A DNA stretch of 64,000 nucleotides from Arthrobacter pigmenti (GTDB lineage: Bacteria; Actinomycetota; Actinomycetes; Actinomycetales; Micrococcaceae): contig NZ_JAATJL010000001.1 of assembly GCF_011927905.1 (NCBI RefSeq), positions 1,612,001 to 1,676,000 of the forward strand, given 5' to 3'. Both the position numbers and the translations under genes were made by a program. Below are positions 1 through 8,101 of this stretch, piece by piece; positions within the stretch are counted from its first letter, which is position 1, and every line of letters begins with the position of its first letter. The notes under the pieces are model-generated. The model saw only the letters and a program-made list of their open reading frames with translations. It searched no databases and was not told the DNA's origin.

Positions 1-80
1 CTGAGCACTTCACGAAGCTGGACGTGCTTCGCCCCGTCACCTCCCAGGGAGGTCTGCATACCGCGCAGCGGATCCGCCAT
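1..80 (-). CDS. N-terminal fragment of a gene leaving the window, possibly a GntR-type regulator
   Basis: On the minus strand an ATG at 78-80 follows a good ribosome binding site (GGGAGGAACG directly before the start). It reads 26 residues without a stop before the window ends. The visible N terminus runs MADPLRGMQTSLGGDGAKHV and continues QLREVL. The segment around KHVQLREVL resembles the first helix of GntR-family winged-helix domains, but too little is present to assign a function. A GACC-N5-GGTC inverted repeat lies just upstream. Being a real start is fairly likely; the family is a guess. Confidence 0.5.
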   Translation of the reverse strand, partial: MADPLRGMQTSLGGDGAKHVQLREVL

Positions 81-93
81 CGTTCCTCCCGAG

Positions 94-106
94 GACCAAT
101 TCGGTC
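94..106. promoter_or_regulatory. small inverted repeat upstream of the truncated gene, possible operator
   Basis: GACC-AATTC-GGTC forms a perfect 4+4 bp inverted repeat 14 bases upstream of the start codon of the partial minus-strand gene. Its shape resembles the GGTC/GACC half-sites bound by HutC-type GntR regulators, so autoregulation is possible. A repeat this short can occur by chance. Confidence 0.25.
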
Positions 107-182
107 TGAGTACTACCGCGTCCATTCTATTGCGGACAGTGTGCATTCCTTTGGATCGGCACATCCGTACCACCTGAACCGT

Positions 183-218
183 GAAGAGGTTCCACACCCT
201 GCGGTGTGGAACCTCTTC
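183..218. terminator. perfect 16-bp hairpin, likely the original terminator of the ctaCDF operon
   Basis: GAAGAGGTTCCACACC (183-198) and GGTGTGGAACCTCTTC (203-218) are exact inverse complements around a CTGC loop. There is no long T-run on either strand. Without the intron that starts four bases further on, the hairpin would lie about 17 bases beyond the stop codon of ctaF (minus strand), which is where the oxidase operon's terminator is expected. Group IIC introns are known to insert just after such stem-loops, which agrees with the arrangement seen here. Confidence 0.8.
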
Positions 219-702
219 AGCGTGTACGCCCGGCATGGGCATTTGCTTGGAGGTGGAAGTCCTCTGGAGGAGAAGGTGGTTTAACTCTTAGCCGATGGCA
301 ACTGCGTCATCGCGAGGTGGGGTGGGAAGGAAGCCGGAGGCGAATCCCTGCACCGAGGGACACGAACCGCATAGAAGGCATTCCGATCGGGGTAAGGCTG
401 CACGCGAAGCTGAAGCCCGTTCCACCGAAACGGTCGGGGTGTAAATGCGGCGGCGGCAGGGGGAAAGTAAATGTTCTTATCCGGGGAGGTCTGTCCCAGT
501 GCTCTACCGCTGTCAATGGGTGGGGCGACATTGCTTTAAGGGCTGTGTTGATGGGGCAGAAGTCAGCCGAGGCCATAGTACCGGCGGGAATCAGTGATGG
601 TTGCTGGGAAGGGCCGAACGTTAGGAGATGACGTGTTGAACGGGCATCGCTCGTGGACATTACGTTGATCGCAGCCATCCCGCCGTGCGCGGGCCAGAGT
701 AG

Positions 703-2055
703 ATGGAGGTATCGGTGAATCCGAGAGTGCCCCTGCCTGAGCGTAGTGATGTCCCGGCGGATGTCGGTAATACTGTCAGCGGCCAGGCGGGGGATCTGTG
801 GGAACGTGTGTTTTCGCGGGAGAACCTGTTGGTTGCGTTACGCCGTGTCGAGGCGAACCGGGGTGCCCCTGGTGCTGACGGACTGCGTACGGACGAGCTC
901 CGTTCGTGGTGCTTAGGACACTGGGAAGGTGTTCGGGAGAGTCTTGATTCGGGCACGTACCGCCCGCAACCGGTGCGTCAGGTTTTGATTCCCAAGCCTG
1001 ACGGGGGTGAGCGGAGGTTGGGCGTGCCGGCCGTGCTGGATCGGTTGATCCAGCAGGCGATCGCGCAGGTGCTTGTTCCGGTCTTTGATCCGGGGTTCGT
1101 GCCGGTTTCGTATGGGTTCCGGCCGAACAAGAGCGCCCATGATGCGGTCCGGGTTGCCCGGACCGTGATCGGACAGGGCTATAAGTGGGTGATCGAGGTT
1201 GATCTGGATACGTTCTTCGATCGGGTCAACCATGACGCTTTGATGGCCCGGATTGCGCGGAAAGTGAAGGACAAGCGGCTGCTGCGCCTGATCCGCCGTT
1301 ATCTTGAGGCGGGGATCATGGCCGATGGTGTGAAACAGCCGACGGAGGAAGGCACCCCGCAGGGGTCGCCGCTGTCGCCGTTGCTGAGCAACATCATGCT
1401 CGATGACTTTGACCAGTTGATGTGGTCGCGCGGCCACCGGTTCGTCCGGTACGCCGATGACATCAGGGTCTTCGTTCGGAGCAAACGGGCAGCCGGGAGG
1501 GTGCTGGACCAGTGCACGAAAGTACTGGAGCAGGACCTGAAACTGAGGGTGAACCGCCAGAAGTCGAAGAGCAGTCCGGCAAGCGTAGCTACATTGCTGG
1601 GCTATGCCTTCTTCTTCACCGCTTCCGGGGCGAAGCTGCGCGTCGCGCCGAAGGCCCTGAAACGGGCCAAGGCGCGGATCAAGCAGTTGACGTCGCGGAA
1701 GTGGAGCATCTCGATGGGTGAGCGCATCACACTGCTGAACCGGTATATCCGGGGCTGGATGGGATATTTCCGTCTGGCCGAGACTCCGCGGAAGTTTGCG
1801 GATATGGATGAATGGTTCCGGCGGCGGATGCGTCAGATCCGCTGGAAGGAATGGAAACGCGGACGGGCGCGCGTGGCTAACCTGCGAAAGCTCGGCATCC
1901 GGCCTCAACAGGCCCGGGAGTGGGGCATGAGCAGCAAGGGCTACTGGCGGGTCGCCGGATCCCCAATCCTTCAGCGGGCATTGCCCAACGAGCACTGGAA
2001 CACACTCGGGCTGATATTCCTTCACGATGCCTGGTATCGCTACAGGACACCCTGA
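703..2055 (+). CDS. ltrA: group II intron reverse transcriptase/maturase
   Basis: This 450-residue protein is encoded in intron domain IV and would bind the intron RNA, assist splicing and copy it into DNA during retrohoming. The RT fingers and palm are intact. EVDLDTFFDRVNHD (from residue 165) supplies the first catalytic Asp, GTPQGSPLSPLLSN follows, and YADD sits at residues 250-253. The C-terminal part has the maturase/X-domain signature WMGYFRLAETPRKF. The protein ends soon after, with no HNH endonuclease domain, as in class C proteins, which use pre-opened DNA targets. No clear Shine-Dalgarno sequence precedes ATG 703. There are no frameshifts or premature stops, so the element may be active. 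The symbol follows common usage. Confidence 0.95.
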   Translation: MEVSVNPRVPLPERSDVPADVGNTVSGQAGDLWERVFSRENLLVALRRVEANRGAPGADGLRTDELRSWCLGHWEGVRESLDSGTYRPQPVRQVLIPKPDGGERRLGVPAVLDRLIQQAIAQVLVPVFDPGFVPVSYGFRPNKSAHDAVRVARTVIGQGYKWVIEVDLDTFFDRVNHDALMARIARKVKDKRLLRLIRRYLEAGIMADGVKQPTEEGTPQGSPLSPLLSNIMLDDFDQLMWSRGHRFVRYADDIRVFVRSKRAAGRVLDQCTKVLEQDLKLRVNRQKSKSSPASVATLLGYAFFFTASGAKLRVAPKALKRAKARIKQLTSRKWSISMGERITLLNRYIRGWMGYFRLAETPRKFADMDEWFRRRMRQIRWKEWKRGRARVANLRKLGIRPQQAREWGMSSKGYWRVAGSPILQRALPNEHWNTLGLIFLHDAWYRYRTP

Positions 2056-2056
2056 C

Positions 2057-2123
2057 GAACCGCCGTATGCGAGGCCCGCACGTACGGTGGTGTGAGAGGT
2101 GGGCCGGGAAACCCGGCCCACCT
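2057..2123 (+). ncRNA. group II intron domains V and VI (catalytic core and branch-point hairpin)
   Basis: Domain V: CCGCCGTA pairs with TACGGTGG (one G-U), TGCG pairs with CGCA, and the unpaired CG dinucleotide on the 3' side is the standard domain V bulge. The 5' arm contains CGC, the triad of class IIC introns, rather than AGC. Domain VI: AGGTGGGCCGGG, loop AAA, then CCCGGCCCACCT. The segment starts two bases after the reverse transcriptase stop codon. Confidence 0.8.
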
Positions 2124-2143
2124 ACTCGATTTCGGGCTATTGG

Positions 2144-2545
2144 CTAGTGAGCGTGGTCTCCCCTGCTGTATTCGTAGACCCAGCCGACTAGGGCGATAGC
2201 GGCCAGACCTGCCGAGATGTAGAGAATCCACCAGCCGACAGCCAGGCCCAGGAAGCCGCCTGCTGCCGAGAGCCCAAGTACAAGGGGCCACCAGCTCCAT
2301 GGGCTGAAGTGTCCCTGCTCACCGGAACCCTCGTGGATCTCGGCGTCGCGACGGTCTTCAGGACGCAGTCCAACCCGGCGTCCGGTGAAGCCGAGGTAGA
2401 AGCCGATCATGAGGGAAAGCCCACCCACCAGAAGGATGCCGATGATGCCGACCCACTCGGACCAGTTGGTGAGGAACCCGTAAATCAACGCCACGGGAAC
2501 GAAAAAGGGCACGCCGTAGAAAAAGAGCCGTGTTTCGACTTTCAC
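2144..2545 (-). CDS. ctaF: cytochrome c oxidase subunit IV, actinobacterial type
   Basis: A 133-residue membrane protein with about four hydrophobic segments (near residues 10-27, 33-52, 84-104 and 108-125) and a charged loop rich in Asp, Glu and Arg between the second and third. It matches the small subunit IV of actinobacterial aa3 oxidase, an accessory subunit of the proton-pumping terminal oxidase in the bc1-aa3 supercomplex. Its start codon touches the stop codon of ctaD, so the two are translationally coupled. Its stop codon lies 13 bases from the group II intron, which now separates it from the hairpin at 183-218. Confidence 0.92.
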   Translation of the reverse strand: MKVETRLFFYGVPFFVPVALIYGFLTNWSEWVGIIGILLVGGLSLMIGFYLGFTGRRVGLRPEDRRDAEIHEGSGEQGHFSPWSWWPLVLGLSAAGGFLGLAVGWWILYISAGLAAIALVGWVYEYSRGDHAH

Positions 2546-4273
2546 CTAACCGTCCTTCCGATCAGCGGATCCGAGCAGCTGGGCTGCCGGTGCCGGCGAG
2601 CTTGGTGTATGCCATTGCGCCAGTTCGGGGTGATGCAGGTCAAGCGCAGGGCGCTCTGACCGAATGCGCGGCAAAGAGGTGAAGTTGTGACGCGGAGGCG
2701 GGCAGGAAGTCGCCCACTCAAGCGATGCTCCGAAACCCCACGGATCATCGACCTCGACCTTGGTGCCGCTTCTCCACGTGACGTACACATTCCAGAAGAA
2801 TGGGATGAGTGATGCGCCCAAAACGAAGGATGCAATGGTGGAGAACTGGTTCATCGCGGTGAACATGTCCTCGGGAAGGTAGTCGGCGTACCGCCGAGGC
2901 ATACCGATGACTCCAAGCCAGTGCTGGATCAGGAAGGTTCCGTGGAAGCCGAGGAAAAGCATCCAGAAGTGGATCTTGCCCAGGCGCTCGTTGAGCATCT
3001 TTCCTGTCCACTTCGGCCACCAGAAGTAGAAGCCGGCGAACATCGCGAAGACAACGGTTCCGAAGACCACGTAGTGGAAGTGCGCAACCACGAAGTAGGT
3101 GTCGGAGACGTGGAAGTCCAGCGGTGGAGACGCGAGGATGATTCCCGTCAGACCGCCGAAGAGGAAGGTGACGAGGAAGCCAAGGCTCCAGAGCATCGGG
3201 GTTTCGAACGTGATTGAGCCCCGCCACATGGTGCCTATCCAGTTGAAGAACTTCACGCCGGTCGGTACAGCGATGAGCATTGTCATGAAGGCGAAGAACG
3301 GCAGCAGCACGGCACCGGTCACGTACATGTGGTGCGCCCACACGGTGACGGACAGCGCGGCGATCGCGATGGTGGCGTATACCAGGCCCTTGTAACCGAA
3401 GATCGGCTTGCGGCTGAAGACCGGGAAGATCTCGGAGACGATGCCGAAGAACGGCAGGGCAATGATGTACACCTCCGGATGACCGAAGAACCAGAAGAGG
3501 TGCTGCCAGAGAATGGCTCCGCCGTTGTCCGGATCGAAGATGTGGGCTCCGAACCGTCTGTCGGCACCGAGTGCGAAGAGGGCGGCTGCCAGCGGCGGGA
3601 ATGCCATTAGGACAAGAATCGAGGTGACCAAAGCGTTCCACGTGAAGATCGGCATACGCCACATAGTCATGCCGGGGGCACGCATACAGATGATGGTGGT
3701 GATGAAGTTCACCGCGCCAAGGATTGTTCCGAAGCCCGATAGTGCAAGTCCAAAGACCCATAAGTCACCGCCGACACCGGGCGAGAACGTAGTATTCGAG
3801 AGTGGCGCATACGCGAACCAGCCGAATGAGGCTGCACCCTGCGGTGTGATGAAGCCGGACACGGCGATGGTGCTGCCGAACAGGAAGAACCAGAAGGCCA
3901 GTGCGTTCAGCCGTGGGAACGCGACATCCGGTGCGCCGATCTGCAGCGGCATGATGACGTTTGTGAACCCGGCAAACAGCGGGGTAGCGAACATCAACAG
4001 CATGACCGTGCCGTGCATCGTGAAGAGCTGGTTGTACTGCTCCTTCGTCTGCAGGATCTGCATACCCGGCTCAAACAGTTCAGCGCGGATGACCAGCGCC
4101 ATCACGCCGGCGAGGCAGAAAAAGACGAAAGAAGCGATCAGGTACATGTACCCGATGGTCTTGTGGTCGGTCGAGGTGATCCAGTTGACGACGATCCGAC
4201 CCTTGGACCGGGGCACAACGCGCGGCGCGACGGTGGTGCCGGCTTCCTCTGCGGTGTATTCGTAAGTAGACAT
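2546..4273 (-). CDS. ctaD: cytochrome c oxidase subunit I (aa3 type)
   Basis: A 575-residue, twelve-helix heme-copper oxidase subunit I, the catalytic subunit that reduces oxygen and pumps protons. The motif [11 protein letters not shown] carries the CuB histidine, the cross-linked tyrosine and the proton-path glutamate. WAHHMYVTG gives two more CuB histidines. VVAHFHYVV gives the heme a3 and heme a ligands. [16 protein letters not shown] holds the D-channel Asp, and VPTGVKFF the K-channel Lys. A soluble tail of about 55 residues follows the last helix, as is common in actinobacteria. The gene lies four bases from ctaC and abuts ctaF, so the three form one operon read on the minus strand. Confidence 0.98.
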   Translation of the reverse strand: MSTYEYTAEEAGTTVAPRVVPRSKGRIVVNWITSTDHKTIGYMYLIASFVFFCLAGVMALVIRAELFEPGMQILQTKEQYNQLFTMHGTVMLLMFATPLFAGFTNVIMPLQIGAPDVAFPRLNALAFWFFLFGSTIAVSGFITPQGAASFGWFAYAPLSNTTFSPGVGGDLWVFGLALSGFGTILGAVNFITTIICMRAPGMTMWRMPIFTWNALVTSILVLMAFPPLAAALFALGADRRFGAHIFDPDNGGAILWQHLFWFFGHPEVYIIALPFFGIVSEIFPVFSRKPIFGYKGLVYATIAIAALSVTVWAHHMYVTGAVLLPFFAFMTMLIAVPTGVKFFNWIGTMWRGSITFETPMLWSLGFLVTFLFGGLTGIILASPPLDFHVSDTYFVVAHFHYVVFGTVVFAMFAGFYFWWPKWTGKMLNERLGKIHFWMLFLGFHGTFLIQHWLGVIGMPRRYADYLPEDMFTAMNQFSTIASFVLGASLIPFFWNVYVTWRSGTKVEVDDPWGFGASLEWATSCPPPRHNFTSLPRIRSERPALDLHHPELAQWHTPSSPAPAAQLLGSADRKDG

Positions 4274-4277
4274 CTAA

Positions 4278-5162
4278 CTAATCCTGCCCAATTTGATCGT
4301 TGACACTGCTCGGGCTTTCGCCTTCTTCCACACCTTGCGGGTTGCGGTCGTACTCTTCGCCGAGCTGCCCGTCCTCAAGGGTTTCAAGATGCGCCTCGTA
4401 CTCCTCTTCGGAAACGACCGCTACGTTGAACAGCATCTCGGAGTGGTACTCGCCGCAAAGCTCTGCGCACTTGCCCTCGAACACACCCTCACGGGTGGGG
4501 GTCAGCGTGATGTAGTTTTCCCGCTCGGGAATCATGTCCCGTTTCTGGAGGAACGCAGGGATCCAGAAGGAATGCAGCACGTCGCGAGCATTGAGGCGGA
4601 ACTCGACGGTCTGATTCACGGGCAGATACAACGTTGGCAGCGTTTCCGGTACGCCCGGCTCGCCGTCGAGCTGTGCCTGGACTCCGGCGTCGTACTTGTT
4701 CTCCAACACGTAATTGAAGTCCCAGGACCACTGCTTGCCACGGACGTCAATGATGACGTCAGGGTCTTCCACACGGGCGTCAATCGCCTGCTGGTCGCGG
4801 TCGGTGAAGTAGAAGAACACCAGCACCATGAAGAGCGGAATGGTCAGGTAGAACACTTCCAGCGGAAGGTTGTAGCTGATCTGCCGGGGATACCCAGTCT
4901 CGTTGCGACGACGGCGGTAGGCAACGATGCACCAGATGATCAGACCCCAGGTGATAATGCCGACAATCAACGCGGCGATCCAGGAATTGACCCAGAGGTC
5001 AATGATCCGGCCGGTGTGGTTGGTGTTGTCGCGTTCAGCAGGCAACCAACCCTTTTGGACTTCCGATGAACAACCAGACAAGAACAGCGCAGCCACTACT
5101 ACGAGGCTTGAGACTTTGAGAATCCTTGCGCGTCGGCTGCCGGTTCGGTCCTGCGAACTCAC
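4278..5162 (-). CDS. ctaC: cytochrome c oxidase subunit II, lipoprotein with CuA site
   Basis: A 294-residue precursor. An N-terminal signal ends in the lipobox LSGC (Cys about residue 31), so the mature protein is lipid-anchored outside the membrane. Two transmembrane helices follow (about 57-80 and 100-122). The cupredoxin domain then carries the CuA ligands: His in LHSFWIPAF and the cluster CAELCGEYHSEM. VRGKQWSWDF is the aromatic electron-entry region. The start is GTG with GGAAGGG seven bases upstream. It is the first gene of the ctaC-ctaD-ctaF operon. A 17-bp perfect palindrome lies about 30 bases upstream, inside the probable 5' leader. Confidence 0.97.
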   Translation of the reverse strand: MSSQDRTGSRRARILKVSSLVVVAALFLSGCSSEVQKGWLPAERDNTNHTGRIIDLWVNSWIAALIVGIITWGLIIWCIVAYRRRRNETGYPRQISYNLPLEVFYLTIPLFMVLVFFYFTDRDQQAIDARVEDPDVIIDVRGKQWSWDFNYVLENKYDAGVQAQLDGEPGVPETLPTLYLPVNQTVEFRLNARDVLHSFWIPAFLQKRDMIPERENYITLTPTREGVFEGKCAELCGEYHSEMLFNVAVVSEEEYEAHLETLEDGQLGEEYDRNPQGVEEGESPSSVNDQIGQD

Positions 5163-5190
5163 AGACGGCCCTTCCTTTTCTTACGTGCGG

Positions 5191-5207
5191 TGTCACCGAC
5201 GGTGACA
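5191..5207. promoter_or_regulatory. 17-bp perfect palindrome upstream of ctaC, probable operator
   Basis: TGTCACCG-A-CGGTGACA is an exact inverted repeat 28-44 bases upstream of the ctaC start codon. A symmetric site of this length suggests a dimeric repressor or activator, or a short leader hairpin. No known regulator is assigned. Confidence 0.5.
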
Positions 5208-5321
5208 GCATCTCCCGTGCACACCAATTACACAATCTGTGATCGAGAATCGCGGTGCACTTTCAGTTTTACTACTCACTGTAGAGCTTACCCGCAACGG
5301 CAGCCATCATGTGACAACAAA

Positions 5322-5358
5322 GCCTCCGCAGGGACCTGTTTCAGGACCCTGCGGAGGC
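5322..5358 (-). terminator. strong intrinsic terminator downstream of erpA
   Basis: GCCTCCGCAGGG (5322-5333) pairs exactly with CCCTGCGGAGGC (5347-5358), and an inner CCTG/CAGG stem continues it. On the minus strand the hairpin is followed by a T-rich run (TTTGTTGT). It lies 15 bases past the erpA stop codon and separates it from the ctaC promoter region. Confidence 0.85.
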
Positions 5359-5373
5359 TTCGAAGTCGAAACT

Positions 5374-5757
5374 CTAGTGGAACGAATCGCCGCAGGCGCA
5401 GGACCCGCCCGCGTTGGGATTATCGATAGTGAAACCCTGTTTGGAAATGGTGTCCTCGAAGTCAATTGAGGCCCCCGCGAGGTAGGGTACGCTCATTCGG
5501 TCGACGATGACTTCCACGCCGTCGAATTCGCGCACCGCGTCGCCGTCGAGGACCCGCTCATCGAAATAAAGCTGGTAGATGAGTCCCGAGCACCCGCCGG
5601 GCTGCACAGCCACCCGGAGCCGGAGGTCGGTGCGCCCTTCCTGCTCAAGTAAGCTGCGGACCTTATTCGCAGCGACGTCGGACAGGGCTACCTCGTGAAC
5701 CGGCAGCTCGTTCGCTGCCACCGTGTCGGTGGTCGGTTCGCTGGTTGATGTGCTCAT
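5374..5757 (-). CDS. erpA: iron-sulfur cluster insertion protein, HesB/IscA family
   Basis: A 127-residue A-type carrier that would deliver Fe-S clusters to apo-enzymes. The three ligand cysteines are present: GGCSG in the middle and CAC in the C-terminal GGSCACGDSF. ATG 5757 is chosen because TAAGGAG stands upstream at a usable distance; an in-frame upstream start would add 15 unconserved residues. It is a single-gene unit ending in the terminator at 5322-5358. Its place beside the oxidase operon is common in actinobacteria. A small hairpin, CACACC-CGATCA-GGTGTG (5800-5817), lies in the region upstream. Confidence 0.93.
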   Translation of the reverse strand: MSTSTSEPTTDTVAANELPVHEVALSDVAANKVRSLLEQEGRTDLRLRVAVQPGGCSGLIYQLYFDERVLDGDAVREFDGVEVIVDRMSVPYLAGASIDFEDTISKQGFTIDNPNAGGSCACGDSFH

Positions 5758-5969
5758 AAGTTGTGCGTTCTCCTTAGCTTCGTGCCGACCGCTTCGGCTC
5801 ACACCCGATCAGGTGTGCGGGCTCAAGCAGCAGATGGCCTCCAGTACCTTGCGGCACCGGCCACTATCCATGGTACGTCCGGTACTTGCGCAGTGCCCAG
5901 CTATGTAACGAACCATACGTCGCGAGAATTCCTCGACGCTTCAGACAGCGGCGGGTCCGCCCGAGGCAA

Positions 5970-7373
5970 CTAACGTGTTTCGGTGTTCAGCCCGGCGAGC
6001 AGGAGCGCCTCGGCAAGTACTGCGCGGCTGAACTCCTCAAGGTGCAGCGATTCGTTGGCACTGTGTGCGCGGGAGTCCGGATCCTCGACGCCGGTGACCA
6101 GGATCTGGGCTTCGGGATAGACCTCCGTCAAATCGGCGATGAAGGGGATGGAACCGCCGATTCCTGCTTCTACCGCCTCGGTTCCCCACGCCTGATGGAG
6201 GGACCAGAGCGCAAGCTGCGCCGCAGGCTCCGAGGTGTCGGTCGAGAAGGGGTTGCCGGATTCGCCGGGAGTGAAGCTCACCCTGGCGCCGAAGGGGGCG
6301 TTCTTCAGCACATGCCGCTCAACAGCAGCCATCGCGGCCTGCGGATCCTGCCCGGGAGCCAGTCGCATGCTGAATTTCGCCCGCGCCGACGGCAGCAGTG
6401 TGTTGGATGAGACGGCAACGCTCGGAATATCCATCCCAATGATGGATAGGGCTGGCTTGGTCCAGAGGCGGGAGGCGATTGAACCAGTCCCTGCAAGCTG
6501 GACGCCATCGAGGACGGACGCGTCCGCCCGGTAGTCCGCTTCGGGGTACTCGACCTCGGCGGTGTCCTCTTCGATGAGCCCCTCAATGGCGACGTTTCCG
6601 TCGTCGTCATGCAGGGTAGCGATGAGACGAGCCAGCAGTGTCGGGGCGTCGAGGACAGGTCCGCCGAACATGCCGGAGTGAACAGCGTGCTCCAGGACCC
6701 GCACTTCGATGGTGCCGTCCACGAGGCCCCTCAGGCTGGTGGTCAGTGCGGGTACTCCGACCTTCCAGTTGCTCGAGTCAGCGACGACTATGACGTCTGA
6801 CTCCAGCAGGTCGCGGTGCGTCTCAAGGAACCGGCGGAAGGTCGGCGAACCTGCCTCCTCCTCCCCCTCGATGAAAAGGGTCACGCCGACCCCGAATTCG
6901 TCCCCGAGGACTTCCTGAACGGCCCGAAACGCGCCGATATGGGCAAGGATCCCGGCCTTGTCGTCTGCCGCTCCCCTGCCGTATAGCCTGCCGTTGCGCT
7001 CCTCAGCGTCGAATGGCCCGCTCTGCCAAAGCTCCCGCGCGCCGGGCGGCTGTACATCGTGATGGGCGTACAGCAGGATGGTCGGCTTACCCGCAGCAGC
7101 GGGCCGGCGGGCGACGACGGCGGGGCCGCCCGGCATTCCGTCGTTGTCGACGCTGAGGATGCGCACGTCGTCAATGCCGGTTGAGCGGATGAGGGCAGCG
7201 ACGGCTTCGGCGCTGCGGTCGAGTTCGGCCGAATCGAATGCTTCCCAGGCGATACCAGGTATGGCTACAAGTGACTTCAGGTCTGTGATTGTTTGCCCGA
7301 AGGACGATTCGACGCTGGCCCGCAGAGCGGTGACGGTAGCCGCCGGCAGTGCGTCAGTAGTTAGGTTGTTCAT
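5970..7373 (-). CDS. M20-family dipeptidase
   Basis: A 467-residue zinc metallopeptidase of the M20 family that would hydrolyse dipeptides in the cytoplasm. The metal-site motifs are in order: LLYAHHDVQPPG (His and catalytic Asp), GRGAADDKAG (bridging Asp) and EGEEEAGSP (general-base Glu followed by the metal-binding Glu). An M20 dimerisation domain occupies the middle. ATG 7373 gives a normal N terminus; a longer frame upstream adds 111 unconserved residues and overlaps the divergent gene's promoter. It diverges from the DUF3043 gene across about 105 bases. No strong terminator was found beyond its stop. Confidence 0.93.
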   Translation of the reverse strand: MNNLTTDALPAATVTALRASVESSFGQTITDLKSLVAIPGIAWEAFDSAELDRSAEAVAALIRSTGIDDVRILSVDNDGMPGGPAVVARRPAAAGKPTILLYAHHDVQPPGARELWQSGPFDAEERNGRLYGRGAADDKAGILAHIGAFRAVQEVLGDEFGVGVTLFIEGEEEAGSPTFRRFLETHRDLLESDVIVVADSSNWKVGVPALTTSLRGLVDGTIEVRVLEHAVHSGMFGGPVLDAPTLLARLIATLHDDDGNVAIEGLIEEDTAEVEYPEADYRADASVLDGVQLAGTGSIASRLWTKPALSIIGMDIPSVAVSSNTLLPSARAKFSMRLAPGQDPQAAMAAVERHVLKNAPFGARVSFTPGESGNPFSTDTSEPAAQLALWSLHQAWGTEAVEAGIGGSIPFIADLTEVYPEAQILVTGVEDPDSRAHSANESLHLEEFSRAVLAEALLLAGLNTETR

Positions 7374-7479
7374 ACGTCCGAGACTACACACGCGTGCGCG
7401 GCAGGTAAGTTCCCGCAAGCGCCTGGAGTGGGCTCGAACCGGGTCAGCGCGGCGGGCGGGCGGCGGGTATCCTTGAAGA

Positions 7480-8067
7480 GTGTTTGGACGAAAAAAAGAT
7501 GCTGCCGTTGCCGATGCCCCTGTCACCCCCGATTCCGGGGAGCAGGCTGTGAGGACGGTGGGTAAGGGTGCTCCGACGCCCAAGCGCAACGTCCAGGTTG
7601 CCGCACGTAAGCGTCCGCTGGTTCCCAATGACCGCAAAGCCGCCCGCGAGGCTAACCGGACCGCGCGCCGTGAGGAACAGCTCCGTATGCGGAAGGCGCT
7701 GGACACCGGAGATGAGCGTTACCTTCCGCTTCGCGACAAGGGTCCTGCCCGCCGCTACGTCAGGGACTACGTCGATGCCCGCTGGAATATTGCAGAGTTT
7801 CTGATGTTCGCTGCGCTGGTCTTTGTCTTCATGAGCTTCATCCCGAATCTGACCGTGCAGGGTTACGTGATGATGACGTTCTGGGTGGTTATTGTCGCGG
7901 TCATCATCGATTGCGTGATCCTGCGGGGAAAGCTCAAGAAGCGGCTTACTGAAAAGTTTGATGCCCCAGCCCGCGGAGACCTCTGGTACGGGATTACCCG
8001 TGCCATGCAGATCCGGCGGCTGCGACTTCCAAAACCGCAGGTCGCGCGCGGCGAATATCCGGCCTAG
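7480..8067 (+). CDS. DUF3043 family membrane protein of unknown function
   Basis: A 195-residue protein starting with GTG. Residues 1-100 are strongly basic and hydrophilic (many Arg and Lys, RKAAREANRTARREEQ). Two hydrophobic helices follow, near residues 108-125 and 130-148, and the C terminus is again basic. The pattern matches the DUF3043 family found across actinobacteria, whose role is not known. The cytosolic arms could bind nucleic acid or acidic partners, but this is only inference. It stands alone between a divergent dipeptidase and a convergent pyrD. Confidence 0.88.
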   Translation: MFGRKKDAAVADAPVTPDSGEQAVRTVGKGAPTPKRNVQVAARKRPLVPNDRKAAREANRTARREEQLRMRKALDTGDERYLPLRDKGPARRYVRDYVDARWNIAEFLMFAALVFVFMSFIPNLTVQGYVMMTFWVVIVAVIIDCVILRGKLKKRLTEKFDAPARGDLWYGITRAMQIRRLRLPKPQVARGEYPA

Positions 8068-8101
8068 GGAACCCGGAGCCTGACAGCAGGTACTCCCGCC
8101 C

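Larger units (their letters stand above)
222..2130 (+). mobile_element. group II intron, class C-like, inserted behind a terminator hairpin
   Basis: The element probably starts at GTGTACG (222) and ends at CTACTCGAT (2130), about 1.9 kb. Bases 222-702 hold no gene and should fold as ribozyme domains I-III. The reverse transcriptase lies in domain IV. Domain V (about 2057-2090) has a CGC triad in its 5' arm, an eight-pair lower stem, a two-base bulge (CG) on the 3' side and a four-pair upper stem. Domain VI is a 12-bp hairpin (2097-2108 with 2112-2123) followed by an A about seven bases from the 3' end. The CGC triad, insertion after a terminator and a protein without an endonuclease domain all point to class IIC. 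Exact ends are inferred, not proven. Confidence 0.85.

Noticed and set aside
206..631. Open frame of 141 codons inside the 5' part of the intron
   Set aside because: It lies in the ribozyme region, has no family resemblance or ribosome site, and ends before the real reverse transcriptase.
5800..5817. CACACC-CGATCA-GGTGTG hairpin upstream of erpA considered as an Fe-S regulator site
   Set aside because: Only six pairs, no match to a known IscR or SufR pattern that could be defended, and its distance from the start codon is not telling.
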